Below are positions 34,669-46,017 of a stretch of DNA of 64,000 bases, one piece after another. The position numbers and the translations under genes are program-made. Under the pieces are notes generated by a model, which was not told the DNA's origin, made no database searches, and saw only the letters and a program-made list of their open reading frames with translations. The stretch lies in NCBI GenBank assembly GCA_951640165.1, contig OX621263.1:5788501-5852500 (forward strand), written 5' to 3'. Source of the stretch: Pseudoips prasinana (lineage: Eukaryota > Arthropoda > Insecta > Lepidoptera > Nolidae). The number at the start of each line of letters is the position of its first letter. The first letter of the stretch is position 1.

Positions 34669-34809
34669 ATTTGCAAAGATTAAATTTATGATTTCCCATT
34701 TTACTGCCCCAGTCAGGCTGCTCTTTGAGCGAATGGACGCTATGCCCTACCTCTCTAAAATATTGTTTGTATTTGTTATGTAGGTTAATGTGAGTTCCAT
34801 TGTTGATAG

Positions 34810-34954
34810 GAGTGCGCTGCGTATTCGAAGGTGTGTCTGAGTGTGGCGTAGTGCACGGCGCCCTGTACTGGTGCCTGCGCGGCGTGTTCGCGCTGTCCGT
34901 GAGCGCCGTGCTCGTCTGCATCTTCAGCTGCATGCTGGCGTACCAGCTGCTCAG
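34810..34954 (+). CDS. exon: transmembrane segment of the membrane protein
   Basis: A GC-rich exon in AT-rich DNA, acceptor gttgatag and donor CTCAG|gtgagt. It reads VRCVFEGVSECGVVHGALYW then a strongly hydrophobic run (GVFALSVSAVLVCIFSCMLA) and YQLL. The hydrophobic part is long enough to span a membrane once. Two cysteines just before it would face the lumen or outside. The next 17.8 kb are intron with transposons and the CFAP263-like cluster. Confidence 0.75.
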
Positions 34955-34994
34955 GTGAGTTCATTGCGATTATAATAATAACTAACAGGAACAG

Positions 34995-35259
34995 GAAGGA
35001 TCTACGAATGGTGATAGGCACAATTACCGGACACTGCACACTAAACCAACACCTCTTCAAGATTGACGTCACAGACAGCCCCCTGTGCAGAAGGTGCATT
35101 GAAAATGAAGAAACACTAGCACACGTACAGCTACACTGCAAGAGTGTTGCTTACCAACGGGCAAAGTTCCTGAATGATCCGAAGACACTGCAGGAGGCCC
35201 TTAAGCCAGGCTTTCGTGGTCTCCTGGACTTCTGGATGGAACTAAAATGGTTCGAGTAG
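34995..35259 (+). mobile_element. LINE 3' coding end
   Basis: The reading is MVIGTITGHCTLNQHLFKI, then DSPLCRRCIENEETLAHVQL with HCKSVA. This is the zinc-knuckle-like tail of an R1/Jockey-type reverse transcriptase protein. Only the tail is left. Confidence 0.75.
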
Positions 35260-35342
35260 CCAAACAAGTATCACGCACAATGGCCCAATTAGAAGGCTAA
35301 GTGCGGAAACCTATCGCCCAAGTAACTAACTAAATAATAACT

Positions 35343-35665
35343 AGCAGCTCGCCCCGGATTTGCACGGGTATTAAACAAACTTTCAAACGTTATTTTGTTC
35401 TATAATCAATAGTTTTCGCAGCGCACGCAATGCAATGTAAGAAACTTATTTGGTATTTTTTTCACACCTTGGGTTACATTATTGGAGTTTTAGTATGGAT
35501 CCCTAACTTTTTTGCAAATTTAATATAGCCTATGTTTACCGGAGATAGTGTAGCTTCCCAACAGTGAAAGAATTTTTCAAATCGGTCAATTAGTTTCGGA
35601 GCCTATTCAATACAAACAAACAAAATACAAAAAAATCTTTCCTCTATATAATATTAGTGTATATA
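35343..35665. repeat. dispersed repeat, very common lepidopteran type
   Basis: It starts agctcgccccggatttgcac and ends ctctatataatattagtgta, with aaatcggtcaattagtttcg inside. The class is uncertain (Helitron-like or non-autonomous DNA element). Related ends flank the gene fragment at 39600-39915. Confidence 0.65.
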
Positions 35666-36059
35666 AATAATAAGTTATTCCTAAATCCCTGTAGATCAAC
35701 CTTACAATTTTAGGACTGGATATCTGGCTGGAGAGTTACATGCAGAGGGCGGTTTTGCTGGCGAATGCCAGGATTGTGCGGAAATTTCTCTCCATATAGC
35801 TCAAATATAGTATAAGTTAAATTTGAATTAGAATAACTTTATATTATGTATTGTCAATAATGTTAATATTAATAATAATATAAAGGGCTTTGGAAAGTGC
35901 GATTTTGGAATATATATATCCGTCTGTGATAGACCGCAGTTACCACGTAATCCCACGCATAAACGTAACATGGCGCTAGTGGTCGCTCTAGATTGCATGC
36001 TAGAACCATATTTTGGATCTAGCCTAGATCTTGCGGATACGCACTCGATTCTTTACTGT

Positions 36060-39000
36060 GCAGCAGTCGCGGCGTGTCCGGTGCCCCATGTTGGGTTTCC
36101 AGGACCCAACAAGTCCAGACGACCCACCGCCGTCAAACCAGCATGACAAGAAAGAATCGAGCGTCGTATCTCAGCAGCTAGGGTGCCCATCGGCAAGCTA
36201 ATCTGCTTCAGGTCGGGAAACAATCGCCCGAGAGTTATGCGTTATGTGACACAGGCCTTCGCCAGTACAGGTAAAATACCGCGTGATTATAATGCCTGTG
36301 TCACGGAACGCATAGCTACTTGAAGCAGAAAGTTTCTGTGTGCGCTAACCCTATACGGCAGTACAAGGAACGGGCGGATAGGTTTGACCAAAATCGATCT
36401 TTCCAAAGTTTTCAAAGAAAAGTGTATCGAAGGTGGGAGGAAACTTCCAGTAGTGTGACTGATGGTTGTTTACCAAATAAAGACGAAATGTCCTCATTTT
36501 GGAAAAATATTTGGTGAGCGCCCAAACGTCACATCGATGGATAATGGATTGATGTAGTTAAGCGCTCATGTGAACACTTGCAACCTATGCAATCTATTAA
36601 AATTAAACTGATGTGGGAAATGCGGTTCGTCCGACTCATAACTGGAAAAGTCCTGGGCCGGATGGACTGCATAATTTCTGGCTAAAGTGGTTGCGAAGCC
36701 CGCATGCGTGCTTAGCTACTCAATTCCAAGAAGCTATCGATACTGGCTCCCTCCCACCTTTTATGACAAACGGTATCACTTTTCTGCTGTACTGTTGTGT
36801 TGTGTATAATTGTGTGGTACCTACCACACAATTATCGACCCATCACGTGCTTACTTACTATATATAAGCTCCTTACATCCATTCTGGCGTCAAAATTAAA
36901 TGAGCATTTGTATGCCAATCACATTTTAGATCCTGCTCAGAATGGATGTAGGGTTGGGTCCCGTGGTACTAAGGAACTCCTCCTCATAGACATGACCGTG
37001 AGCCAACAGGTTCGCAAAGGTCGAAGGAGTCTCTCCGCTGCCTGGATTGACTAAAAGAAAGCATATGATTCAGTGCCCCATAAATGGTTAAGACAGTTGC
37101 TGGAGTTATATAAAGTTGATGCAGCTCTATGCGCCTTTCTTGCCTCGTGTATGGGACAGTGGACCACGACTCTCCGTCTTTCAGGAACTGGAGTGACTCC
37201 TTCGATATCCGAACCTATAAGGATTGAGCGAGGCATATTCCAGGGTGACAGTTTGAGTACCTTGTGGTTATGCCTGGCCTTGAATCCTCTGAGCGCTGTG
37301 CTGAGGGATTCCGGGTTAGGTTGCGGAGAGGGGGTGAGATCATTTCTCATCTTCTGTATCGGGATGACGTCAAGTTATATGCTCCGAATAATCCAAGCCT
37401 GATATCCCTACTCACTCACAACCTCACAGAAAGATTTTGCAGTGATATTGGAATGGAATTCGGTGTAGATAAATGTGCGGTCATACATGTACAGAGGGGC
37501 AGAGTTGTAAATTCTGATAATTTACAACTGACCGACAGTATGACTCTCAGATCCCTTTCCGAAACCGAAACCTACAAATACCTTGGTATGTCTGAGTGTC
37601 TAAATATCCCAGATGGGGACATTAAGCAGTCGGTGAAGGAACGCTTCTTTAACCGCTTGACGAAAGTAATAAATAGTCTATTGTCATGTGGTAATAAAGT
37701 GCGTGCCTTCAATGGCTGGGTAATGCCTCTACTAGTTTACACCTTCGGCATACTAAGGTGGACTCAAACTGAGTTAGATGCTCAGGATTGAAATGTCCGA
37801 AAACGCCTAACGACGTACCGTATGCACCATCCACACTCTTCACTAATGAGATTGTATATCCCACGGAAGTGTGGGGTCGAGGCTTCCTCAATGCCAAGAA
37901 CCTACACAACCGTGAGGTATGCAATCTCAGGGAATATTTCCTTGGTGTTGAGTGTGGGATGCATCGAGATGTCGCCGCCGTTGACAACGGACTCACGCCG
38001 CTCTCCTTGGCTAAAGAAGACTGGAGAAAGCCCGTCGTACTTAGCACTCGGGATCGAATTGACGTATGGAAGAGCAAGGTGCTTCATGGTAGGTTCCACC
38101 AGGCCCTTCATGGTACTCATGTGGACATACAAGCATCTGTGGCCTGGCTACGGTTTGGTGACCTATTTGGGGAAACTGAAGGTTTTGCTTGTGCAATTGC
38201 TAATGAAGTTGTCAAGACGAGGAAGTATCGGTAGCACATCTTCAAGGACGGTACCATCGACATTTGTCGGGCGTGTCACCGTCCCGGAGAGTATCAGACA
38301 CATTGCTCCCGGTTGTTCCTATCTTGCCAACGGCGAGTACTTGCACAGGCATAACCAAGTTGCCAGGATTATCCAGCAGCAGCTTGCTCTTCGATATGGT
38401 CTTGTAGACTCCGAAGTGCCGTATTACAAGTACGTACCGGAACCAGTTCTAGAAAACGGTTATGCCAAGCTCTACTGGGACCGGTCTATCATTACGGACA
38501 GGACTTCGTTGCCAATAAGCCTGATATCGTTTTGGTGGACCGGTTGGAGCACCGGGCATTTATTGTTGATATCACTGTCCCATTTGACGATATCCTCGTA
38601 AAAGCCGAGAATGACAAGTTGTCAAAGTATTTAGATTTGGTTCACGAGGTTACCGTCATGTGGGATGTGAACTCAACAATAATTGTCCCAATAGTCGTCT
38701 CCGTAAACGGCCTCATAGCAAAGAGCCTCGACCGACATCTTAAGAGTTTTCCACTGGATCACTGGGTCAAGGGCCGGATACAGAAGGCGGCAATTATGGG
38801 AACGGCACGCATAGTGAGGAGGTTCCTCACTCTGTCGCCCTGACCACCGGCGGCCTAGGGCGTATAACCCCGCCGCTGGGGGAGCTCTGTTTTTTACGTA
38901 TTGATTTAAATATTATTGTTTTCTTTTTTATATCAATTTTATAAATAAATATGTAAAAATAAGAAATTAAAGGCCTAGGGCGTCCGCTGGAGGATCTCTA

Positions 39001-39080
39001 TATTTTTTTCATATTTACTTATATGTTATTGTTTTCTTTTTCTATCAATTAAAAAATGATGATAAAATAAGAAATTAAAT
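36060..39080 (+). mobile_element. R4/Dong-like LINE with restriction-like endonuclease, decayed
   Basis: The RT text runs through several frames: SPGPDGLHNFWLKW near 36650, DPAQNGCRVGSRGTKELLL near 36940, KKAYDSVPHKWLRQLLELY near 37060, and YRDDVKLYAP near 37360. The C-terminal part (38240-38800) has a CRAC...H...C-like knuckle, then PDIVLVDRLEHRAFIVDITV and KYLDLVHEV. That PD..D arrangement is the restriction-like endonuclease of the R2/R4 group, which targets specific sites. There are many stops and frameshifts and no 5' part. Confidence 0.75.
36809..36838. repeat. hairpin inside the R4-like element
   Basis: Arms ataattgtgtggta and taccacacaattat are separated by CC. It replaces RT codons expected just before YRPITC, so it arose after the element had inserted or lost function. 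Confidence 0.75.
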
Positions 39081-39094
39081 AAATGATTGGAATA

Positions 39095-39160
39095 ATAATA
39101 ATATCCTGGGACATTATTCATACACGGCGTTCTGATCCCAAACTAAGCAGAGATTGTATT
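39095..39160 (-). mobile_element. SINE fragment
   Basis: It contains atcctgggacattattcata and gatcccaaactaagcagaga, the 3' body of the 11211-11476 family. Confidence 0.6.
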
Positions 39161-39599
39161 AAAACGAAAAAAAATAATGAATTACAACGGAATTGTATAA
39201 GATTTGTTTTAAAGATTACATATTTCTCACAATTAATGAATCTACTAAAATTATATATCCGAAAGTTTGTAAGTATTGTTTGGAGGAATGGATTTTTGTT
39301 ACTCTTTCACGGAAAAACTACGGACTGACGGATTTCGATTAAACTTTGTGGTAATATAACTTATATATCCGAATATAATATGCTATAATTTATTACGTTA
39401 AACGCGGCTAAAACCGCGAGGCAGTGCTAGATTTATTATATTACACCCTGCTTTGCTGTATGGTGTCGGCTTAGAATATAATTACCCAATTTAAAATTTA
39501 TATATGTTTCGATAGTTTATTGTTCACTCTATAACCACCGCAAGGAAACTGGCTTTCAAATGAAAAAACCGCATTGAAATCGGTCTATCCGTTTGAAAG

Positions 39600-39915
39600 C
39601 TACGATACATCAGAATGCTATGTGGGATCAAAGAGTCTATTTAAATGCAGTACAGAAATCTATTTCAAATAAAAGTAAGGAGACGAAACATATTTGTAAA
39701 GAAAAGGACATGATCAATGATGATCAAGCTGAAGTTAAAAATATAACTGCTCAACTTGAAAAAATTAAGAAAGTAAGGATGGTATATGAAGTGCCTGACG
39801 TAATGGAATATATAGAAGTAAAAACTGAAGTATCAGATTTAAAACATAAGATAAAATTGTTAGAGAACAGAGGGAACATACATAAAGTTGCATTACTAAC
39901 TGCTAATAACCATCC
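39600..39915 (+). pseudogene. captured C-terminal fragment of a CFAP263-like gene
   Basis: About 95 percent identical by eye to 41755-42045 of the paralog at 40831 (VYLNAVQKSI, KVRMVYEVPDVMEYIEVK, ENRGNIHKVALLTAN). It starts abruptly and ends abruptly. The left edge is ccgtttgaaagctacgat and the right edge is ccttttgcgtcgggggttaa; both are words of the dispersed repeat seen at 35343-35665 or its relatives. A 6-bp insertion (aatgat) relative to the parent keeps the frame. There is no start region, so it is a non-functional gene piece carried by or trapped between mobile elements. Confidence 0.8.
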
Positions 39916-40687
39916 TTTTGCGTCGGGGGTTAAAAATGGAAATTAAATTTCTGTTCCATATCATTCGCCTCCGACTGTACCATATAAGTTAGCCTTAGAG
40001 ACATAATGTTCTATTCCCAGACATATTTCAATAGTTTTATATTGTCGTGCGTCAATAACATAAAACATAACCTTGAAAGGTCAACCTACTCTGTTAGGGT
40101 TCCGTACAGCGGTGGTTGATATTTAGCACGGGATATTACGAACATGTGACAAATACTAAAACGAAATTCAACTTTAAAATTAACAAGGTCATTATTTACC
40201 GCCTTTTTCGCCAACCATCGCGATCGTGATCGGTGTTTAAATAGATTAAGCTGAAAAAATATTAAATCATACTTTCAAGCGGCTTCAACGTTGAAAATCG
40301 ATTACGGACCATTTATGACACATGACCATTTATCACATTGTGCTCATGGAAGCCGATTGGACGAATGATTTAGTCATTTTTAACCTTCATCTATTTGAAC
40401 GCCGATCTCGATGATCGACAAATTAGGCGGTAGCCCCCCTGGAACGCATTATAATAGTCTGTAGTCTTTAACAAAATATTTATTTACCTATGTGTCAAAA
40501 GTGATTACTAATAGATCAGGCGTTGAATGAATACAGTATATAATTTTAGCTACAAATAATACTCCAAAAATATGCCTTCTAAAGTTACGGAGCTGTTGCT
40601 AAGCATATGAGACTCGCACTTTGCCAGTTTTATCATCGAAATAGGCACATAAACAGCTGTAAATTGCGCGTTTATCACCTAGCAACT
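39916..40687. other. upstream region of the 40831 gene, repeat text only
   Basis: No gene seen. Short dispersed-repeat words such as ttagggttccgtac occur near 40098. Confidence 0.4.
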
Positions 40688-40700
40688 GTTACTACGCAAC
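40688..40700 (+). promoter_or_regulatory. X-box-like site
   Basis: GTTACT-A-CGCAAC is a two-half imperfect palindrome close to the RFX X-box (GTNRCC, 1-3 bases, RGNAAC), 131 bp before the ATG at 40831. RFX factors drive cilia genes, which would suit a CFAP263 relative. Sequence match only. Confidence 0.35.
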
Positions 40701-40830
40701 CACATATGATTCACTACATGATTCCTATCACAAAAGCCTACCACAATCGGTTTGGCTAAGCCAACGATCGAAAGTCGTGTTACTTCAACAGTTTTTGCCA
40801 AATACTATTTCTTGCGTAAAATAATTTAAA

Positions 40831-42072
40831 ATGTCATCATCTCCTCGTCACAATAGAAGTGCTAGTCAGTACTCTATGAGTCATATCATGTCAATTGAAG
40901 CAGAAGATTTAACGGACGAAGAATTAGTCAAAAAAGTAACAGAACTAAAACATGCGAACAAAATACTGGCATTAGAAAATGAAATTCTAGAAAACACCAT
41001 CACGAGGCTGGATCCATCTTTACTAACCGGAGTCCAGCAAACCATAGACTACATCCAAAAGTTACAGTCTCAAAGTGGCCCCTCAATGGTCTCCATCAAA
41101 TCACCACTTTCAAAACTGGGTTTCTTTGAAACAATGCTAAACGATTCCAAATTCACGAATGTTACAAAATCAATAGCAAGTGTTTCTAGAGCATCTTTTA
41201 GAAGGAGAGATTCCCCCGCTAGAATCGCAGCCTCAATTATGTTCGGCACATCTAAAGTGAACGTTATACAGAGAGCTGAATTAGTAACACAAAGCATGGA
41301 AACGTTAATCACTCATATGGAAAAAAATAGAAGTAAAGCTGAAAAGAAACAAGGATTATTAAACGCGCAATTAGAAGAGACAGCTATTAAAGTTGAAAGC
41401 ATAGAAAATGATATAGAAAGTTTCAACCAAGATGTCATTGTCAATGGTTGGGATAAATTAGCGCAAAGAATTCCTGCCGAAATATGGATAAGATATATAA
41501 CAGAATGGGTTAAACGTACTGATAAACAGCTCTCGAAGCTACGAATCAGAACTAGTAATTTAATCAGCCAGTACGTCAAACTGAAAGGACAGATTCATAT
41601 GAAAGCTGAACTATCTCAAAATGTTACTGCAGTAGACTTTGACAAAATGAAAATACTCAATGACGAATGTCTAAAACAAATAGACTTAAGAGATAATAAA
41701 TTAGAGGAGTTGAAAAAAGTAGTTGGCGGTTGCAATTGGAATCTATTGGTGCATAAGAATGCTATGTGGGATCAAAGAGTCTATTTAAATGCAGTACAGA
41801 AATCTATTGCAAATAAAAGCAAGGAAACAAAACAGATTTGTAAAGAAAAGGACATGATCCAAGCTGAAGTTCAAAATATAACTACTCAACTTGAAAAAAT
41901 TAAGAAAGTCAGGATGGCATATGAAGTGCCTGACGTAATGGAATATATAGAAGTAAAAACTGAAGTATCAGATTTAAAACATAAGATAAAATTGTTAGAG
42001 AACAGAGGGAACATACATAAAGTTGCATTACTAACTGCTAATAAGAGATTGAAGAAGAAAGCAGCGTGTTAA
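40831..42072 (+). CDS. CCDC113/CFAP263-like coiled-coil protein, paralog 2
   Basis: A single exon of 413 residues, the closest relative of the 8181 gene: MSSS start, SASQYSMSHIMS, LTDEELVKKVTELK, LDPSLLTGVQQTIDYIQ, RIPAEIWIRYITEW, VDFDKMKILN, PDVMEYIEVK, and a basic end KRLKKKAAC. About two thirds of residues agree with paralog 1 by eye. The body is coiled coil (DUF4201) from about 140 to 400. It lies within the large intron of the membrane-protein gene, same strand. It was the donor, or a close sister of the donor, of the fragment at 39600. Likely an axonemal protein by family; sperm use is inference. Confidence 0.85.
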   Translation: MSSSPRHNRSASQYSMSHIMSIEAEDLTDEELVKKVTELKHANKILALENEILENTITRLDPSLLTGVQQTIDYIQKLQSQSGPSMVSIKSPLSKLGFFETMLNDSKFTNVTKSIASVSRASFRRRDSPARIAASIMFGTSKVNVIQRAELVTQSMETLITHMEKNRSKAEKKQGLLNAQLEETAIKVESIENDIESFNQDVIVNGWDKLAQRIPAEIWIRYITEWVKRTDKQLSKLRIRTSNLISQYVKLKGQIHMKAELSQNVTAVDFDKMKILNDECLKQIDLRDNKLEELKKVVGGCNWNLLVHKNAMWDQRVYLNAVQKSIANKSKETKQICKEKDMIQAEVQNITTQLEKIKKVRMAYEVPDVMEYIEVKTEVSDLKHKIKLLENRGNIHKVALLTANKRLKKKAAC

Positions 42073-42464
42073 CAATACCAATGTCAATCATTCTTATAAA
42101 TATTATAATTTGCAAATGAAGCCGTTATTGGAACACTGTATTTGAAAATTATACTAAACAGTCATGTTATTGACATAGAATAACACTTTGCATTGATTTT
42201 ATAGCTGTTTATAGCATCTGCGTGTTTGCTGCCTATAATGACTCTATTCGTGTTGTAATCGCGTTTAGTTAAGATATTTAGTTGATACTATTTCCTTTTT
42301 TGGTAAAAAATATATTTAGGAGTATTTAAAAAACATACAATACAGTTTGTTTTTTATTTTCCTTGCACGCCCAGACTCGAAAACAACAGTTCTAACAAGG
42401 CGACTACATTAAGCACTATATCACTTGTATGAATAAATAGTATACCTGGCTTGTGTGAATGGTA

Positions 42465-42606
42465 CAGACGCCAGCACATCCAGCTACCCCAATCTGTCAA
42501 ATTTCTTTTATAGATTTTCAACTTTATAACAAAAGCATAAGGTTCACTTTTAATTGGGGAAATTTGACAGATTGGGGTAAGTATGTACCCCAATCTGTCA
42601 AATTTC
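42465..42606. mobile_element. MITE, rearranged right end
   Basis: The left end CAGACGCCAGCACATCCAGC is intact after TA. The right end is lost: at 42580 the text turns back on itself. Arms 42559-42579 and 42586-42606 are 21-base reverse complements with loop AGTATG. Confidence 0.8.
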
Positions 42607-42618
42607 CTCAATTAATAA

Positions 42619-42749
42619 CATAGATACTTACACCCAGACTCAAGACAAACAGACATGTTCATGCACACAAATATCTGTCCTGGGTAGGAATCGAACCCAC
42701 GACCTCCGGCGTGAAAAGCAAGCATTTGCCAACCACGCCAACAGGCCTA
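42619..42749 (-). mobile_element. tRNA-derived SINE, head part
   Basis: Minus-strand box-A-like and box-B-like words (ggtcgtgggttcgattccta) match the 11211-11476 family; the 3' body is absent. Confidence 0.8.
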
Positions 42750-43020
42750 TCATATTTATTTGCGCATAACAATCTATCATTAGCTCTGACTTTTTCCATA
42801 CTTTTATTATACATAAATATTTTCATCTTTTTATTTGGTATTTATTTATGCTCTCGTAAGTGATATGATAACCTAAAATAAATCATAAATTCTTCATAAC
42901 TCTTACAGGGACATATTGAATTATAGCTTGGACCCCCATTTCTATAGGTTTAAAATAATATACGCTTTTCGTTTGGTATATTAATGACACTACGTATTAT
43001 ATATTCGATGATCGAAACGC

Positions 43021-44103
43021 CTACTGCGTTTCGTATTCCGTTCTTAGTTTTCTAACGCTTTCCAGAACTTCGTTTAATCGTTCAGTCTGAATAAGAGCTT
43101 TTTCTTTTTCATTATTTAAGTGTACTATTTGGGCTTTTGTGTTTTCTATAGATTTCTGCACAGTCGACAAGTATAATTTTTTCTTTAACAAATATTTGTT
43201 ATTTGATATCACTTTCAAATGCGTACATTCTGCCAATTTTTTCAAAGCTTTTAGTCTTTGGGTATTTTGCTGTGTTAATTGTACACATTGGATGTTATCT
43301 TTCTTAATTTTCTCTACATCTATAGATGAAATATCTTTTCTCATACTAGTTATCTTTTCGATTTGGCATTTCAATTCATTACAGCGTGACTTTAAAGACC
43401 TCGTTCGTAATATATACTTTTCTATTTGATTTTCAGTTATTTTTTCCCACTTTGCCATGTATCTAATCCATGTTTCAGCGGAAACCTTATGAGTTAGGGA
43501 ACGGGAGCTTTTTGCTACTACATCGTTTCGAAATGTGTCTATAGCAAATTCTATATCAGACACTTTCATTGCGATCTCTTCAATCTGTACTTCTCTTAAC
43601 ATTTTTATCTTTGCTAACCTCTTTTTGCTTTTCTCCAATCGAACGTGTATCTTTTCCCATTCCAGTCTCAACAATTCCATTTTATGGTGGATATTGATCC
43701 TTTCTTTTGTGGGCTCATTAATAACACTGGCAGCTCCAGTTTTATGCGACGATCTACGAAGACTGATTTGGCTGAACTTGTTGTCTAGGTTGGCGGAATG
43801 TTTAAAGTATGATTGGGACGGGGTTACCAATGAGCGGCTATGATACAATAAGTCATCTGGTGAATACTCATTGCAAAATGGTAAGGAAGAGTCTAAATTT
43901 GCGAGAGATCTCTGTAATACTTCGTTTTCTATAGTCAATGTACGGATTTCTTCTCTTATTTCATTCTCTTCTCTCATCGGGTCGTTGGTAAATATGTGAG
44001 GTGATAAGTTTTCCAGTTGAAGCTTTGGTTTAAAATTGACCAGCCCGATTTGTATAGTCTCAGATGCTTCACGAATCGAGATGTCATCGCTTCTTCTGTA
44101 CAT
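43021..44103 (-). CDS. CCDC113/CFAP263-like coiled-coil protein, divergent and C-terminally short
   Basis: A single exon of 360 residues. It keeps the family order: LTIENEVLQRSLANLDSSL, INIHHKMELLRLEW, SAETWIRYMAKW, IDVEKIKKDN, and coiled coil throughout. It is the most divergent full copy; RIPAE is changed to KVSAE. It stops at LRTEYETQ, just where other members continue PD.MEY and some 40 more residues, so the last block is lost. The frame is open for over 1 kb and is probably used, but it may be an early pseudogene. It converges with the 40831 gene. A GGCAAC word sits 98 bp upstream (44201-44206). Confidence 0.75.
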   Translation of the reverse strand: MYRRSDDISIREASETIQIGLVNFKPKLQLENLSPHIFTNDPMREENEIREEIRTLTIENEVLQRSLANLDSSLPFCNEYSPDDLLYHSRSLVTPSQSYFKHSANLDNKFSQISLRRSSHKTGAASVINEPTKERINIHHKMELLRLEWEKIHVRLEKSKKRLAKIKMLREVQIEEIAMKVSDIEFAIDTFRNDVVAKSSRSLTHKVSAETWIRYMAKWEKITENQIEKYILRTRSLKSRCNELKCQIEKITSMRKDISSIDVEKIKKDNIQCVQLTQQNTQRLKALKKLAECTHLKVISNNKYLLKKKLYLSTVQKSIENTKAQIVHLNNEKEKALIQTERLNEVLESVRKLRTEYETQ

Positions 44104-44206
44104 TTTTTAAATATCCTTTTTAATGGGTAAAATGTATAGAAATTATAATGTATAAGTTTGTCAAGGTGTCCTGAATTATTGACACTCGGTTTTATCAAAC
44201 GGCAAC

Positions 44207-46017
44207 TCTTTGGTGTTTATTATAGATGTGAAAACTTCTTAAGGCGAGTTGAGAACTTTTTGGGTGAAAAAAAAAATCTGGAACTTGCGTCAATGTTACC
44301 GCACGCTTCTGATGAGCTATATGTATACTGTGTATATATGTACATATTATTGATTGCACACAGAAAATATACATTTTAAACAAGTGTAGTTATGTACAAA
44401 GGCGACTCAACTCATTGATGAGTTTTCTTCCAGCAAATCACTGACTGAGGGTGATTTGTAGAAGAAGGGTAAAACCAGTGTACAAGATCAAAATGATGTA
44501 CAATAATTAGATATACCTCCGTGCGTTATTAGTGTACATTATAATTATATATACAAAGAGTATATCCAATGTGAAGTGCCAACTATTATAGATTATTTAG
44601 ATTAGTAGGTAATGTAAAACATAATTTTCACTTCTATTGGCAATCCCCGAATACTGCCCAGCATTCTATTATATTTTTTATTTTTCATGGTGTCTACCAT
44701 AGGTTTCTTTTTTTGGATTGGCACTACATCATTTGAGGTTTAATGGTAGTCATTGATTATAGAGTCCACTCTCTTCCGAGCTACGCAACCAAACCACTCA
44801 GTGTTTTCCAGTTGTCCATTGATTTTTAAGTCAGTTCGCGATCATCCAGCGACCGAGCTCAATTACTATTAAACCATTGCAATATGCACCTTCAAACCAG
44901 TGCGAATAATTTAAATTACGCCAAATAATAAGTCGTCAGTGCTAAGTGTTTTAACATGGTTAACTTGAATAAATTCTATTTTGTTAACTTTTCTCTTTGG
45001 TGTATCAATTAATCGCATCTTATTAATAATTCACACCGCTTCACTGTATACACTTTTTTTTCCAATAAATATAGAGATGAGACGACATTTTAACTAGGTA
45101 CTGCAACTTGACTTAAATGCTAAGCAGGAAATACTTGGCACTACAAAATGCTTGGTGGGGAGGGCAGGTCTTACAGAGTGTGAGAATGTTTACTATATTA
45201 TTTTAACATATTACAGATGTCACAACATTATAAATCAGAGGAGAAAGTGAGTCTGCCTGAGCCAATCCTTTATTAGTCCGTCCGTCTTCTCGATTTTTTA
45301 AATAATTTCTAATTTACTAGCTTTGCCGTTACTGTATGTATATTTGACTGTGTTATTTGTAAGTTGTTCATTTCTTTATATATATCATATAAACCACATT
45401 TCTTTCTTCTTTATAAATTATTTTTTATTGAAGTGTGGTGAAACCATTAAGTTAGTATACTAACTTTATGGGTGAAACCCTGACTCTGACCCTGATTCAC
45501 AGGTTTGATCCTAGAGATTAGATTTGTCTATCAATTTGTCTATCAAATATTTGTGTGTTGGGCACACAAAGATATATAGTACATCCATAATACAGGCTAT
45601 ATTGAATTTATCTATAATACATCCATAATACAGGCTCTGACTGGTTTGGGATCAGATGGCAGTGTGTGAGTTGTCCCAAGATATTAACTACTTTTAAATT
45701 TATGTATTCAATATTTGTAATAAATTGGTTATGCAATAAAATTTGGAAACATAGTTTTAAAGCTTTTAAAAAGGTTGAATGGAACTCCATGAAACACACT
45801 GCTAATTACTAACCCCAAGACTAAGACATTGCAATCGCTTCATCTCTTTGGGAGCATTGATGTCACCTTCGGACAAATATACATGCAAATTCTTTGTATG
45901 ATAAAAAAAATTGTATGATAAAATAACTAACAATACAAACAAATAACTTTATTAAATAATTGCTATATATATTATCTATTAAATTCTAAAAGTAATCTAT
46001 ACCTACAAAACTAAAGC
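44207..46017. other. intronic AT-rich stretch
   Basis: No gene seen. A short SINE body piece is at 45640-45700 (gtttgggatcagatggcagt), and a small palindrome aagttagtatactaactt is at about 45449. Confidence 0.5.
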
